Shown: positions 53,158 through 62,926 of the stretch, piece after piece | How positions within the stretch are numbered: position 1 is the first letter of the stretch | How the letters are laid out: each line of letters opens with the position of its first letter | Source of the DNA: Microbacterium oleivorans | Lineage (GTDB): Bacteria > Actinomycetota > Actinomycetes > Actinomycetales > Microbacteriaceae | DNA: 64,000 bases | Direction: 5' to 3' | Assembly (NCBI RefSeq): GCF_001691565.1 | Contig: NZ_MAYO01000002.1 | Coordinates: 126,272-190,271 of the forward strand | Translations under genes and position numbers: made by a program | Notes under the pieces: generated by a model | Seen by the model: only the letters and a program-made list of their open reading frames with translations | The model's database searches: none | What the model was told of the DNA's origin: nothing

Positions 53158-53984
53158 AGGACGCCGATCACGCGGGCGAGCAGGTCCGAGATGACGGGCT
53201 CGGCGTCGCGACCGGCTTCGAGGACCTCCTGGTGGCTGAGCGGGGTCGACTGGATGCCGGCGGCGAGATTCGTGATGAGCGAGAAGCCGAGGATCTCCAT
53301 GCCCGCCTGACGCGCGGCGATAGCCTCGAGGGCCGTCGACATCCCGACGATGTGTCCGCCGATGGCCTTCGCCATCTGGACCTCCGCCGGGGTCTCGTAG
53401 TGGGGTCCGCGGAACTGGCAGTAGACACCCTCGTCGAGGCTCGGGTCGATCGTGCGCGCGAGGTCGCGCAGCCGCGACGAGTAGAGATCGGTGAGGTCGA
53501 TGAAGGTCGCCCCCTCGAGAGGGGAGTCGGCGGTGAGGTTGATGTGGTCGCTGATGAGGACGGGCTGTCCGGGCGACCACGATTGCTTGATACCGCCGGC
53601 GCCGTTGGTCAGGACCATGATCTTCGCCCCGGTTGCAGCGGCGGTGCGCACGCTGTGCACGACCCGGCGGACGCCGTGGTTCTCGTAGTAGTGGGTGCGC
53701 GCGCCGATGACGAGAACGCGCTTGCCGTCGGGGGCGAGGATGCTGCGTATCGACCCCACGTGCCCCGCGAGCGCCGGCTTGCTGAAGCCGGTGACCTCTG
53801 TTGCGTCGAGCGTCGCGGTGGTCTCGCCGATGAGTTCGGCGGCCTTGCCCCATCCGCTTCCCAGGGTCAGGGCGATGTCGTGGCGTGCCACGCCGGTGAG
53901 GCGGGCGATGTCTGCTGCGGCGGTGTCAGCGACCTCGAACGGGTCGATGGCGGGGTCGTCGAGCGGGTGGGTCTCCTCGTGCAT
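53154..53984 (-). CDS. punA: Purine-nucleoside phosphorylase
   Basis: Trimeric-type phosphorylase of 276 residues that splits (deoxy)inosine and guanosine. Motifs LTLGSGWGKAAELI, ARTHYYENHG, VLTNGAGGI, GPHYETPAEV and the base-site segment SLITNLAAG are present. Leaderless: TAGAGT lies 6 nt before the ATG. Links with add and deoA at 38-41 kb in nucleoside salvage. Confidence 0.94.
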   Translation of the reverse strand: MHEETHPLDDPAIDPFEVADTAAADIARLTGVARHDIALTLGSGWGKAAELIGETTATLDATEVTGFSKPALAGHVGSIRSILAPDGKRVLVIGARTHYYENHGVRRVVHSVRTAAATGAKIMVLTNGAGGIKQSWSPGQPVLISDHINLTADSPLEGATFIDLTDLYSSRLRDLARTIDPSLDEGVYCQFRGPHYETPAEVQMAKAIGGHIVGMSTALEAIAARQAGMEILGFSLITNLAAGIQSTPLSHQEVLEAGRDAEPVISDLLARVIGVL

Positions 53985-53990
53985 GCTCCC

Positions 53991-53996
53991 ACTCTA
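53991..53996 (-). promoter_or_regulatory. -10 box of the purine-nucleoside phosphorylase gene
   Basis: TAGAGT on the reverse strand, 6 nt before the ATG at 53984. Confidence 0.5.
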
Positions 53997-54076
53997 GGAA
54001 CCGCCGGAGCCCCTGGCCACACGGCGGTGGCGCGGCGCGGCGCGCGGACCCCCTGCAGCCTGAAAGAATGATCCAC

Positions 54077-55528
54077 ATGTCTGTGAGCTTCGAGACCACC
54101 CAGAGTGTCGCCATCATCGGCGGCGGCCCCGGCGGATACGAGGCGGCTCTCGCAGCAGCCCAGCTGGGAGCCGAGGTGACTCTCGTCGAGCGCGCAGGAA
54201 TCGGCGGGTCCGCTGTCATCACCGACGTCGTGCCGTCGAAGACGCTGATCGCCACGGCCGACGCCGCCGTCGCGATCCGCGGTGCCTCCGATCTCGGCGT
54301 GCACCTGTTCGCGCGCGGCGACAGCGGCAAGCCGCTCAAGCCCGAGATCGCCATCAACCTGGGCGCGGTCAACAAGCGACTCCTCTCCCTCGCCCGTCAG
54401 CAGTCCGACGACCAGCGCGCGCAGCTCGTGGACGCCGGCGTCCGCATCATCTCCGGTCACGGGCGTCTCGACGGCACGCACGCCGTCGTCGTCTCGACCG
54501 GCCCGGGCGGGACCGACTTCGACCGCGTCGAGGCCGACACCCTCGTCGTGTCGGTCGGCGCATCGCCGCGCGAACTGGACAGCGCCAAGCCCGACGGGGA
54601 GCGCATCCTGACGTGGACGCAGCTCTACAACATGACGAGCCTCCCCGAGCACCTCATCGTGGTGGGGTCGGGTGTCACCGGCGCCGAGTTCGCGGGCGCG
54701 TACATGAACCTCGGCTCGAAGGTCACACTGATCTCCAGCCGCGACCAGGTTCTCCCCGGCGAGGACTCCGACGCAGCAGCGGTGATCGAGAAGGTCTTCA
54801 CCCGCGGCGGCATGGAGGTGCTGTCGAAGTCCCGCGCCGAGAAGGTCGAGCGCACGAAGGACGGCGTCGTCGCGACGCTGTCCGACGGCCGCACCGTGGA
54901 GGGCAGTCACTGCCTCATGGCCGTCGGATCGATCCCGAACACCGCCGGCATCGGACTGGAGGATGCCGGGGTGCAGCTCACCGGCTCCGGTCACATCCAG
55001 GTCAACCGCGTCGCGCGGACCTCGGTCCCCAACATCTACGCCGCCGGCGACTGCACCACGTTCCTCCCGCTCGCCTCGGTCGCCGCGATGCAGGGACGGA
55101 TGGCGGTCTTCCACGCGCTCGGCGACACCGTCATCCCGCTCGAGAAGCACCGCGTGACGGCTAACATCTTCACCGCTCCCGAGATCGCGACGGTGGGTCG
55201 TCAGGAGCGCGACATCGAGTCGGGCGCCGTCAACGGCACCGTCCACAAACTTCCTCTGGCCGCCAACGCGCGCGCCAAGATGATGGGGGTCAAGGACGGG
55301 TTCGTGAAGATCATCGCGCGCGAGGGATCGGGCACCGTCATCGGTGGTGTCATCGTCGCGCCGCGCGCGTCCGAACTGATCTACCCGATCGCGATCGCGG
55401 TGGAGCGGCGACTCACCGTCGACCAGCTCTCTCGCGTGTTCGCGGTGTTCCCCTCGCTCGCGGGCAGCATCACCGACGCGACGCGCGCGATGCACCAGGT
55501 CGCCCGCGACGAGGACACGTACAGCTGA
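54077..55528 (+). CDS. lpdA: NAD(P)H-quinone dehydrogenase, LpdA type without redox cysteines
   Basis: 483-residue flavoprotein of the disulfide-reductase fold. FAD motif IIGGGPGGYEAAL, NAD(P) motif VVGSGVTGAEFAGAY and the late FAD motif IYAAGDCT are present, but the active-site segment reads GIGGSAVITDVVPSKT, with no Cys pair, and the usual C-terminal catalytic His-Glu pair is absent. This matches Rv3303c (LpdA), a quinone reductase and not a dihydrolipoamide dehydrogenase. The ATG at 54077 is preferred (AAGAAT 7 nt upstream); an ATG 3 codons earlier is possible. Confidence 0.88.
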   Translation: MSVSFETTQSVAIIGGGPGGYEAALAAAQLGAEVTLVERAGIGGSAVITDVVPSKTLIATADAAVAIRGASDLGVHLFARGDSGKPLKPEIAINLGAVNKRLLSLARQQSDDQRAQLVDAGVRIISGHGRLDGTHAVVVSTGPGGTDFDRVEADTLVVSVGASPRELDSAKPDGERILTWTQLYNMTSLPEHLIVVGSGVTGAEFAGAYMNLGSKVTLISSRDQVLPGEDSDAAAVIEKVFTRGGMEVLSKSRAEKVERTKDGVVATLSDGRTVEGSHCLMAVGSIPNTAGIGLEDAGVQLTGSGHIQVNRVARTSVPNIYAAGDCTTFLPLASVAAMQGRMAVFHALGDTVIPLEKHRVTANIFTAPEIATVGRQERDIESGAVNGTVHKLPLAANARAKMMGVKDGFVKIIAREGSGTVIGGVIVAPRASELIYPIAIAVERRLTVDQLSRVFAVFPSLAGSITDATRAMHQVARDEDTYS

Positions 55529-55552
55529 ACTCGGCTATCGGTGCCGCCGCGC

Positions 55553-55585
55553 CGGCGTCAAGCCCCCCGACGGGGGACGACGCCG
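55553..55585 (+). terminator. Hairpin after lpdA
   Basis: Nested inverted repeats CGGCGTC/GACGCCG enclosing CCCCC/GGGGG, 24 bp past the stop; no T-tract. Confidence 0.5.
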
Positions 55586-55644
55586 ACGTAGAGTGAGAGC
55601 GTCCTGGGGAGGACGAGCTGATCTGGGGAGACCCGGAGACACCT

Positions 55645-57825
55645 ATGCGCGCACCAGCCAGAACCATCCTGAGCATCGCCGTCGCAGGAGCGGCCGTGTT
55701 GGCCTCCCTGCCGTTGTCGGCGGGCACGCTGCCGGAGCCGTCGCCGACCTCGTCGCCATCCGGCGCATCGGGTGCCGACGGGACCCCGACGCCCACGCCG
55801 GACGCGTCACCGACGCCGACACCCGAGCCGCCCGCCGATCCCACGCCGGCCCCCAGCCCGTCGGCGGGCCCGGAATCGACCCCCGAGATCTCGCCCTCAC
55901 CGTCACCGTCATCCGAGGTGGTTCCGGAGGACGACCACGAGCACGACGGCCCTACTCTGCCGCTCACCCGGGAGCTGCCACCGGACTCGTCGGTGCCGGT
56001 CGCGCCTCTCCGTCTCACCGTCCCGCAGTACGGACCGCAGCCGGTGTTCCGCCTGCCCTTCGCCCCCGGGATCCGGTGGGGCGCCAGCGGGTCCCACTCC
56101 GACAGCGACGGCATCAATCGGGGCGCGATCGACTTCTCGCCGCTGTCCTCCAAGGACCGTGCTGTGCGCACCGTCGCGGCCGGAACGGTCTACCGGGTCC
56201 GGTGCAGCACCGGGTGGTTCCTGGGGGTCGACCACGGCGGCGGGTGGATGTCGGAGTACTACCACCTCACCAATGCCAAATCCGCGCTCGTCGGCCAGTG
56301 GGTGGAGGCCGGGACGACCATCGGCACCGCCGGTCAGACGCTGCCGTGCGGCGGCACACCGGGCGACAGTGCGCACGTGCACCTGTCCATCCTCAATGCC
56401 GCGCTGGACGTGCCGAGCGGCAAGCGCAAGTACGTCTCGGTCAGCGGCATCCAATTCGACAACTACACGCTGCGTGACTCGAGCGGTGCCTACAACGGCG
56501 TCTGGCGGAACCTCCAGGGTGACGTCGTGCTGACGGCGCGCCGGGTGACCTGCTGCTTGACGGCGTCCAGCCGGGTCGGCCCGACCGGCGGGTCGACCCT
56601 GCCCGACACCGACGGCAACGGGATCGACGACTACTCCGACGCGACCGCCTGGGACACCGATCTCAACAGCAACGGCCTGCCCGACCTCGTCGCCTTCGGC
56701 GGTTCGGGGGCCTACACCGCATTCGGCAACGGACGAGGCTTCACCTCGCGGCAGCTCGGCCTGAACAACTTCGGGACGTCGAAGGGCTGGCAGCGCTCGA
56801 CGCATCCGCGCATGGTCCTCGATGTGACCGGCGACGGCAGACCCGACATCGTCGGCTTCGGCGCGGCGGGCGTCTCGGTCGCGACGGGGACCGGCGGGAG
56901 CACTTTCAACGCCGCCCGGAGCTGGGTGAAGGAGTTCGGTACCGACCAGGGTTGGCGCGTCGGGGTGCATCAGCGCATCGTCGTCGACGTCACGGGCGAC
57001 GGCAGACCCGACATCGTCGGTTTCGGGGGCGCCGGCGTCTGGGTCGCCCGCAACACCGGCTCCTCGTTCGCGAAGCCGGCCCTCTGGTCGCGCGAGATGG
57101 GCTCGAGCGATGCGGCCGGCGGGTGGGTCGCGTCGCGGCATCCGCGGTACGTCGTCGACGTGACGGGCGACGGGCGTCCCGACCTGGTCGGCTTCGGCGC
57201 GAAAGGCGTGTACGTGGCCCGCAACACCGGCTCGGGATTCGCGCCCATGACCCTCGCTGTGGCTGAGTTCGGCACGGGCCAGGGGTGGGGTGTCGTGAAC
57301 CATCCGCGTCGCGTGATGGACATCGACGGCGACGGCAAGCCGGACATCGTCGCCTTCAGCGCGCGCGGCGTCCTGGTGGCGCGCGGCACGGGGTCCGGAT
57401 TCGCTCAGCCCGTCCGATGGACGTCGGCCTTCGGGACGGACGCCGCCTCGGGCTCCTGGCGGGGCAACGTGCACTCACGGACGTTCGCCGACGTGAATGG
57501 TGACGGACGGCTCGACATCGTCGGCTTCGGCTCGACGCGCACCTACGTCGCCCTGAACCGGGGGAGCTCGTTCGGTCCGTCGACGGTGTGGACGACCAAC
57601 TTCGGCTCTCGCGAATGGACGCCGGGGTGGATGCCGCGGAGCGTCGTCGACGTCAATCGCGATGGGCGTGCCGACATCGTCGGGTTCGGGCGCGACGGAG
57701 TGCAGGTCGCCCTGAGTACGGGATCACGGTTCGGGGCGGCGACGCACTGGTCGGACGGTTTCGGCTGGGACAGCTCGGCCGGGGGATGGCGCGTGTGGGG
57801 AAACCCCCGGGCGGTCGCGTTCTGA
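55645..57825 (+). CDS. Secreted M23-type metallopeptidase with FG-GAP/VCBS repeats
   Basis: 726-residue exported protein. Signal peptide (1-27), a Pro/Thr/Ser linker (about 30-105), an M23 domain of LasA/beta-lytic type with zinc ligands His151, Asp163 (HSDSDGINRGAIDF) and HVH (244-246), then about seven repeats of roughly 50-55 residues centred on DVTGDGRPDIVGFG (about 325-720), which resemble Ca-binding FG-GAP/VCBS repeats. Likely a cell-wall hydrolase or elastase-like enzyme with a binding propeller. The stop is 9 bp before the convergent lipoprotein stop. Substrate unknown. Confidence 0.87.
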   Translation: MRAPARTILSIAVAGAAVLASLPLSAGTLPEPSPTSSPSGASGADGTPTPTPDASPTPTPEPPADPTPAPSPSAGPESTPEISPSPSPSSEVVPEDDHEHDGPTLPLTRELPPDSSVPVAPLRLTVPQYGPQPVFRLPFAPGIRWGASGSHSDSDGINRGAIDFSPLSSKDRAVRTVAAGTVYRVRCSTGWFLGVDHGGGWMSEYYHLTNAKSALVGQWVEAGTTIGTAGQTLPCGGTPGDSAHVHLSILNAALDVPSGKRKYVSVSGIQFDNYTLRDSSGAYNGVWRNLQGDVVLTARRVTCCLTASSRVGPTGGSTLPDTDGNGIDDYSDATAWDTDLNSNGLPDLVAFGGSGAYTAFGNGRGFTSRQLGLNNFGTSKGWQRSTHPRMVLDVTGDGRPDIVGFGAAGVSVATGTGGSTFNAARSWVKEFGTDQGWRVGVHQRIVVDVTGDGRPDIVGFGGAGVWVARNTGSSFAKPALWSREMGSSDAAGGWVASRHPRYVVDVTGDGRPDLVGFGAKGVYVARNTGSGFAPMTLAVAEFGTGQGWGVVNHPRRVMDIDGDGKPDIVAFSARGVLVARGTGSGFAQPVRWTSAFGTDAASGSWRGNVHSRTFADVNGDGRLDIVGFGSTRTYVALNRGSSFGPSTVWTTNFGSREWTPGWMPRSVVDVNRDGRADIVGFGRDGVQVALSTGSRFGAATHWSDGFGWDSSAGGWRVWGNPRAVAF

Positions 57826-57834
57826 CGCCCGCGG

Positions 57835-58281
57835 TCACCGTTCGATCGTGAGCTCCTGCAGCGCCGTCGCGTGCAGGTACGTACGCGCGGGCGCGGTCGC
57901 GGAGACGGTGACGGCATTTACGGCGGGCGCGCCGAGCGTGATGCTGTGCGGTTCCTCGTCGCAGACGATCTCCTGCTCGGTCCTCGCGCCCCCGGCGAGG
58001 GTGACGTGGACGGACGCGGTCACTCCGCCGAAGCAGCGGACATCCACCCGCGACACCTCCGTCGGCTGGGCGAAGTCCATCCTGACGTCACCGGCATCCG
58101 ATCCTCCCGGGCCGATCTGCATGCCCACGACGCCGATGGATCCGGGGCCGTCGGACTCCGCCGCGACGACGGCGTCGTACCACTCCTGTGCGGCGTCGAG
58201 ATCCACGCTCGGCGCACTCGCGCATCCCGTGAGCAGGAGCCCCACGGCAGCGAGCGCGAGTGGGATTCGCGGATTCGTCAT
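57835..58281 (-). CDS. Small lipoprotein, function unknown
   Basis: 148-residue protein with signal and lipobox LLTGC (Cys20), followed by a soluble domain with one likely disulfide pair (RCFGG and IVCDEE). No family recognised. The ATG at 58281 lies 6 nt behind TATCGT on the reverse strand, a leaderless arrangement that favours it over the longer frame to 58395. Confidence 0.75.
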   Translation of the reverse strand: MTNPRIPLALAAVGLLLTGCASAPSVDLDAAQEWYDAVVAAESDGPGSIGVVGMQIGPGGSDAGDVRMDFAQPTEVSRVDVRCFGGVTASVHVTLAGGARTEQEIVCDEEPHSITLGAPAVNAVTVSATAPARTYLHATALQELTIER

Positions 58282-58287
58282 CCCCAC

Positions 58288-58293
58288 ACGATA
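58288..58293 (-). promoter_or_regulatory. -10 box of the lipoprotein gene
   Basis: TATCGT on the reverse strand, 6 nt before the ATG at 58281. Confidence 0.5.
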
Positions 58294-58321
58294 GGCGCGC
58301 CGAGCGTGTCGCGGTCGGTCG

Positions 58322-60103
<1,782 letters not shown>

Positions 60104-60110
60104 GGCTTCG

Positions 60111-60116
60111 AGCCTA
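60111..60116 (-). promoter_or_regulatory. -10 box of the acyl-CoA carboxylase gene
   Basis: TAGGCT on the reverse strand, 7 nt before the ATG at 60103. Confidence 0.45.
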
Positions 60117-60180
60117 CCCAGGTGGATGCCGGGTTCTTTGGATCCCTCGCACAAAGTCATGCGGGATTCGTGTCGCAGAG

Positions 60181-60305
60181 TCCACTACGCCGGGGTTGTC
60201 CCTGCCGTGTTCCACTACGCCGGGGTTGTCCCTGCCGTGTTCCACTACGCCGGGGTCGTCCCCGCCGTGTTCCACTACGCCGGGGTCGTCCCCGCCGTGT
60301 TCCAC
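60181..60305. repeat. Four 30-bp tandem repeats at the maf 3' end
   Basis: Units start at 60181, 60211, 60241 and 60271, followed by a partial TCCAC. Units 1 and 2 are identical, units 3 and 4 are identical, and the two pairs differ at two bases. Unit 4 contains the last codons and TAG of maf; units 1-3 lie past the stop. Units 3 and 4 contain the hairpin CGGGG-TCGT-CCCCG. Confidence 0.95.
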
Positions 60306-60931
60306 AGCGACGTCCACTCCACGCCGAGCTCGCGAACCAGACGGCGCAGGGTCGACAGTGACATCCCGACGACGGTGGACGGGTCTCCCTCGACGCGTTC
60401 GATGAAGGCACCGCCGAGGCTGTCGACCGTGAAGGCGCCGGCGACCAGCAGGGGTTCTTCCGTCGCCACGTAGGCGTCGATCTCGGCATCCGTCACATCG
60501 GCCGCGAAGGAGACGGATGCCGCGGCCACCGCATGGGCCTCGGTGAGGGTTCCGCCGGGGCCGACGCGGAACACGCTGTGGCCGGAGTGCAGGACGCCGG
60601 TGCGCCCGCGCATGGACTGCCACCGTGCCCGAGCCGCCTCCGGTGTGTAGGGCTTGCCCAGGACCTCGCCGTCGAGCTCGAACATCGAGTCCCCGCCGAC
60701 GACGAGGCCCTCGAACCCCTCGTCGGCGAGCATCCCGGCGACGTCGGCGGCCTTTCGTCGCGCGAGGAGGAGGACGTGCTCCGCGGGCGGGAGAGTGCGG
60801 CCCTCAGCCGCCTCCGTCGCGGCGATCACCGCCTCCTCGTCGACCCGGGGGGACCGCGTCGCGGGTTCGATGCCGACCTGGCGCAGGAGCATGAGGCGGG
60901 CGGGGGAGGTGGAGGCGAGGCACACGCGCAT
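60275..60931 (-). CDS. maf: Maf-family nucleotide pyrophosphatase
   Basis: 218-residue house-cleaning NTP pyrophosphatase (acting on dTTP/UTP or modified nucleotides). Has the Maf opening LASTSPARLMLLRQVG, the catalytic segment VVGGDSMFELDGEVLGKP and GAFTVDSLGGAFIERVEGDPSTVVGMSL. ATG at 60931 is 7 nt behind TACCGT. Its C-terminal residues WNTAGTTPA are encoded in the last of four tandem repeats. Often linked to accA-type genes in actinobacteria, as here. Confidence 0.92.
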   Translation of the reverse strand: MRVCLASTSPARLMLLRQVGIEPATRSPRVDEEAVIAATEAAEGRTLPPAEHVLLLARRKAADVAGMLADEGFEGLVVGGDSMFELDGEVLGKPYTPEAARARWQSMRGRTGVLHSGHSVFRVGPGGTLTEAHAVAAASVSFAADVTDAEIDAYVATEEPLLVAGAFTVDSLGGAFIERVEGDPSTVVGMSLSTLRRLVRELGVEWTSLWNTAGTTPA

Positions 60932-60938
60932 GCACACC

Positions 60939-60944
60939 ACGGTA
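60939..60944 (-). promoter_or_regulatory. -10 box of maf
   Basis: TACCGT on the reverse strand, 7 nt before the ATG at 60931. Confidence 0.5.
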
Positions 60945-60972
60945 GCCGCGGGCGGTGTGACAGCATCGGAGG

Positions 60973-62253
60973 ATGCAACCCGGAGACCTCCTCGACCTCG
61001 ACATCACGGCTGTCGCCCACGGCGGCGTCTTCGTCGCCCGTCACGAGAACCGGGTCGTCTTCGTCTCGGACGCGGTCCCCGGCGAGCGCGTCCGCGTCGC
61101 CCTCACCGACACGAAGAAGTCGTCGTTCTGGCGCGGTGACACGGTGGAGGTCCTGGATGCCTCCCCACACCGCCGTCCCCACGTGTGGTCGCCCGCCGAT
61201 GTCGGGACGCCTCCCATGGATCGCCCCGGCGGGGCTGACTTCGGCCACATCGCCCTCGATCACCAGCGCGAGCTCAAAGCAGAGGTGCTCCGCGACGCCC
61301 TCGCCCGCTTCGCCGGGTCCACGGCGCCGGTGACGATCGAGCCGCCGATCGCGCAGACCAAGGGCGACCGGCTCGTCGAAGAATCCCCCGATGGCACCGG
61401 ATGGCGCACGCGGGTGAGCCTGCACGTCGACGAGGACGGCCGCATCGGACCCTACGCCGCCCGCAGCCACCGCGTCATCCCCGTCGGCGAGCTCCCGCTC
61501 GCCACCCCCGGCATCACTCGAGCGATGGCGCGGCGGCAGGGCGGGTCGCCGGGCAGGCTCGACCTCGTCCAGCCCGCGGACGGCCGGGTCCGCGTCATCT
61601 CCAGCCCCGAGCCCACCCGTTCCCGCCGGCCCGGTCCCATCGACCCCGCGGCGCGGGAGGTCGTCGTCGAGACGGTCGGCGACCGGGAGTTCCAGGTGGA
61701 TGCCGGTGGTTTCTGGCAGGTCCACCGTCTCGCGGCCGGGACGCTCCACGACGCGGTCGCCTCGGCCGTGACCGGATCCGTGGACCCCGATGGCTGGCAC
61801 CTCGATCTGTACGGCGGGGTAGGCCTCCTGGCGGCATCCGTCGCGGGCGTCGGCGGCCCCGGGACCCGGATCACCTCCGTCGAATCCGATCCGCGGGCAA
61901 CCGAGCACGCCGGTGAGAACCTCGCCGCGTGGATCGGTGCCCGTGCGGAGACCGCTCGCGTGGATCGCTGGCTCGGCCATCTCGTGGAGACCGCGACACC
62001 TGCTCAGCGTGCGCGGCTCGGGCGGGGCACCGTCGTCCTCGACCCGCCGCGGGCGGGTGCGGGCAAGGACGTCGTCGAGCGGCTCGTGGCTCTCTCCCCG
62101 GATCGCATCGTCTACGTCGCGTGCGATCCCGTCGCCCTCGCCCGGGACCTCGGCACCTTCGCCGCACACGGCTACACGGCGCCGTCGATCCGTGCGTTCG
62201 ACCTCTTCCCGCATTCGCATCACGTCGAAGCGATCGCCGTCCTGACGCGGTGA
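60973..62253 (+). CDS. TrmA/RlmD-type RNA m5U methyltransferase lacking the Fe-S site
   Basis: 426-residue SAM-dependent RNA uridine methyltransferase. An N-terminal TRAM domain (about 1-60) precedes a Rossmann methyltransferase domain (LDLYGGVGLLAASV, VESDPRATEHAGENL) with the catalytic Cys384 in YVACDPVALARDL. The position of the 4Fe-4S cluster motif CGGCxxQH of RlmD reads PGGADFGH, so no cluster can form there. Target uridine unknown. GGAGG directly abuts the ATG at 60973, so the exact start is uncertain. Confidence 0.88.
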   Translation: MQPGDLLDLDITAVAHGGVFVARHENRVVFVSDAVPGERVRVALTDTKKSSFWRGDTVEVLDASPHRRPHVWSPADVGTPPMDRPGGADFGHIALDHQRELKAEVLRDALARFAGSTAPVTIEPPIAQTKGDRLVEESPDGTGWRTRVSLHVDEDGRIGPYAARSHRVIPVGELPLATPGITRAMARRQGGSPGRLDLVQPADGRVRVISSPEPTRSRRPGPIDPAAREVVVETVGDREFQVDAGGFWQVHRLAAGTLHDAVASAVTGSVDPDGWHLDLYGGVGLLAASVAGVGGPGTRITSVESDPRATEHAGENLAAWIGARAETARVDRWLGHLVETATPAQRARLGRGTVVLDPPRAGAGKDVVERLVALSPDRIVYVACDPVALARDLGTFAAHGYTAPSIRAFDLFPHSHHVEAIAVLTR

Positions 62254-62257
62254 CGGA

Positions 62258-62263
62258 TAAGGT
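62258..62263 (+). promoter_or_regulatory. -10 box of the response regulator gene
   Basis: TAAGGT, 6 nt before the ATG at 62270; leaderless. It overlaps the end of the upstream gene region by only a few bases. Confidence 0.5.
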
Positions 62264-62269
62264 GAGCGC

Positions 62270-62926
62270 ATGATCCGCGTCGCCCTGATCGACGACCACG
62301 AATCCGTGCGACTCGGCCTCGAGGCCGCCTGCAGCCGCACGGGTCAGATGCGCGTCGTCTTCTCGGGCGAGAGCGTCTCGGCATACCTCGATTGGCGCAC
62401 TCTCACACTCGAGCAGCCCGCCGACGTCGTCGTGCTGGATCTGACGTTGGGTGATGGTGCGACGGTCACCGAGAACGTCACGCGCGTCGTTCACGACGGC
62501 TCGCCCGTCATCATCCACAGCGTCGCGGATCGTCCCGCGGCCGTCCGTGAGGCACTCGTCGCGGGCGCTGCCGGTGTCGTGAGCAAGGCCTCGCGGATCG
62601 ACGAGGTGATCTCCGCCGTCGACACGGTCGCGCGCGGCGAATCGCTCGACAACGTCGAATGGGCGTCGGCGATCGACGGTGATCGCGCGTTCGCCGATGC
62701 GCAGCTCTCGTCGCGCGAGCGCGATGTGCTTCGTCTGTACGCCGCGGGGCTTCCCCTCAAGACCGTCGCCGAACGGCTCGGGGTGGCCTACTCCACGGCT
62801 AAGGAGAACATCACCCGGGTCCGGGTCAAGTACGTCGAGGTCGGACGTCCCGCACCCACCAAGGTGGATCTCCTCCGACGCGCGATGGAGGACGGTCTCG
62901 TCGCAGAGGACTCCGGTGGCGCCTGA
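62270..62926 (+). CDS. NarL/FixJ-family response regulator
   Basis: 218-residue two-component regulator. Receiver domain with acidic pair Asp8-Asp9, phosphoacceptor Asp57 (VVVLDLTLG) and Lys in GVVSKAS; LuxR-type HTH at the C-terminus (LSSRERDVLRLYAAGLPLKTVAERLGVAYSTAKENITRVRVKY). The stop overlaps the histidine kinase start by 11 bp, so the pair is co-translated. The signal is unknown. Confidence 0.92.
   Translation: MIRVALIDDHESVRLGLEAACSRTGQMRVVFSGESVSAYLDWRTLTLEQPADVVVLDLTLGDGATVTENVTRVVHDGSPVIIHSVADRPAAVREALVAGAAGVVSKASRIDEVISAVDTVARGESLDNVEWASAIDGDRAFADAQLSSRERDVLRLYAAGLPLKTVAERLGVAYSTAKENITRVRVKYVEVGRPAPTKVDLLRRAMEDGLVAEDSGGA

Noticed and set aside
54077-55528. Dihydrolipoamide dehydrogenase
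   Set aside because: Both redox cysteines and the catalytic His-Glu pair are missing.
60181-60305. Possible CRISPR array
   Set aside because: The 30-bp units are directly adjacent with no spacers, include the maf stop codon and have no cas genes nearby.
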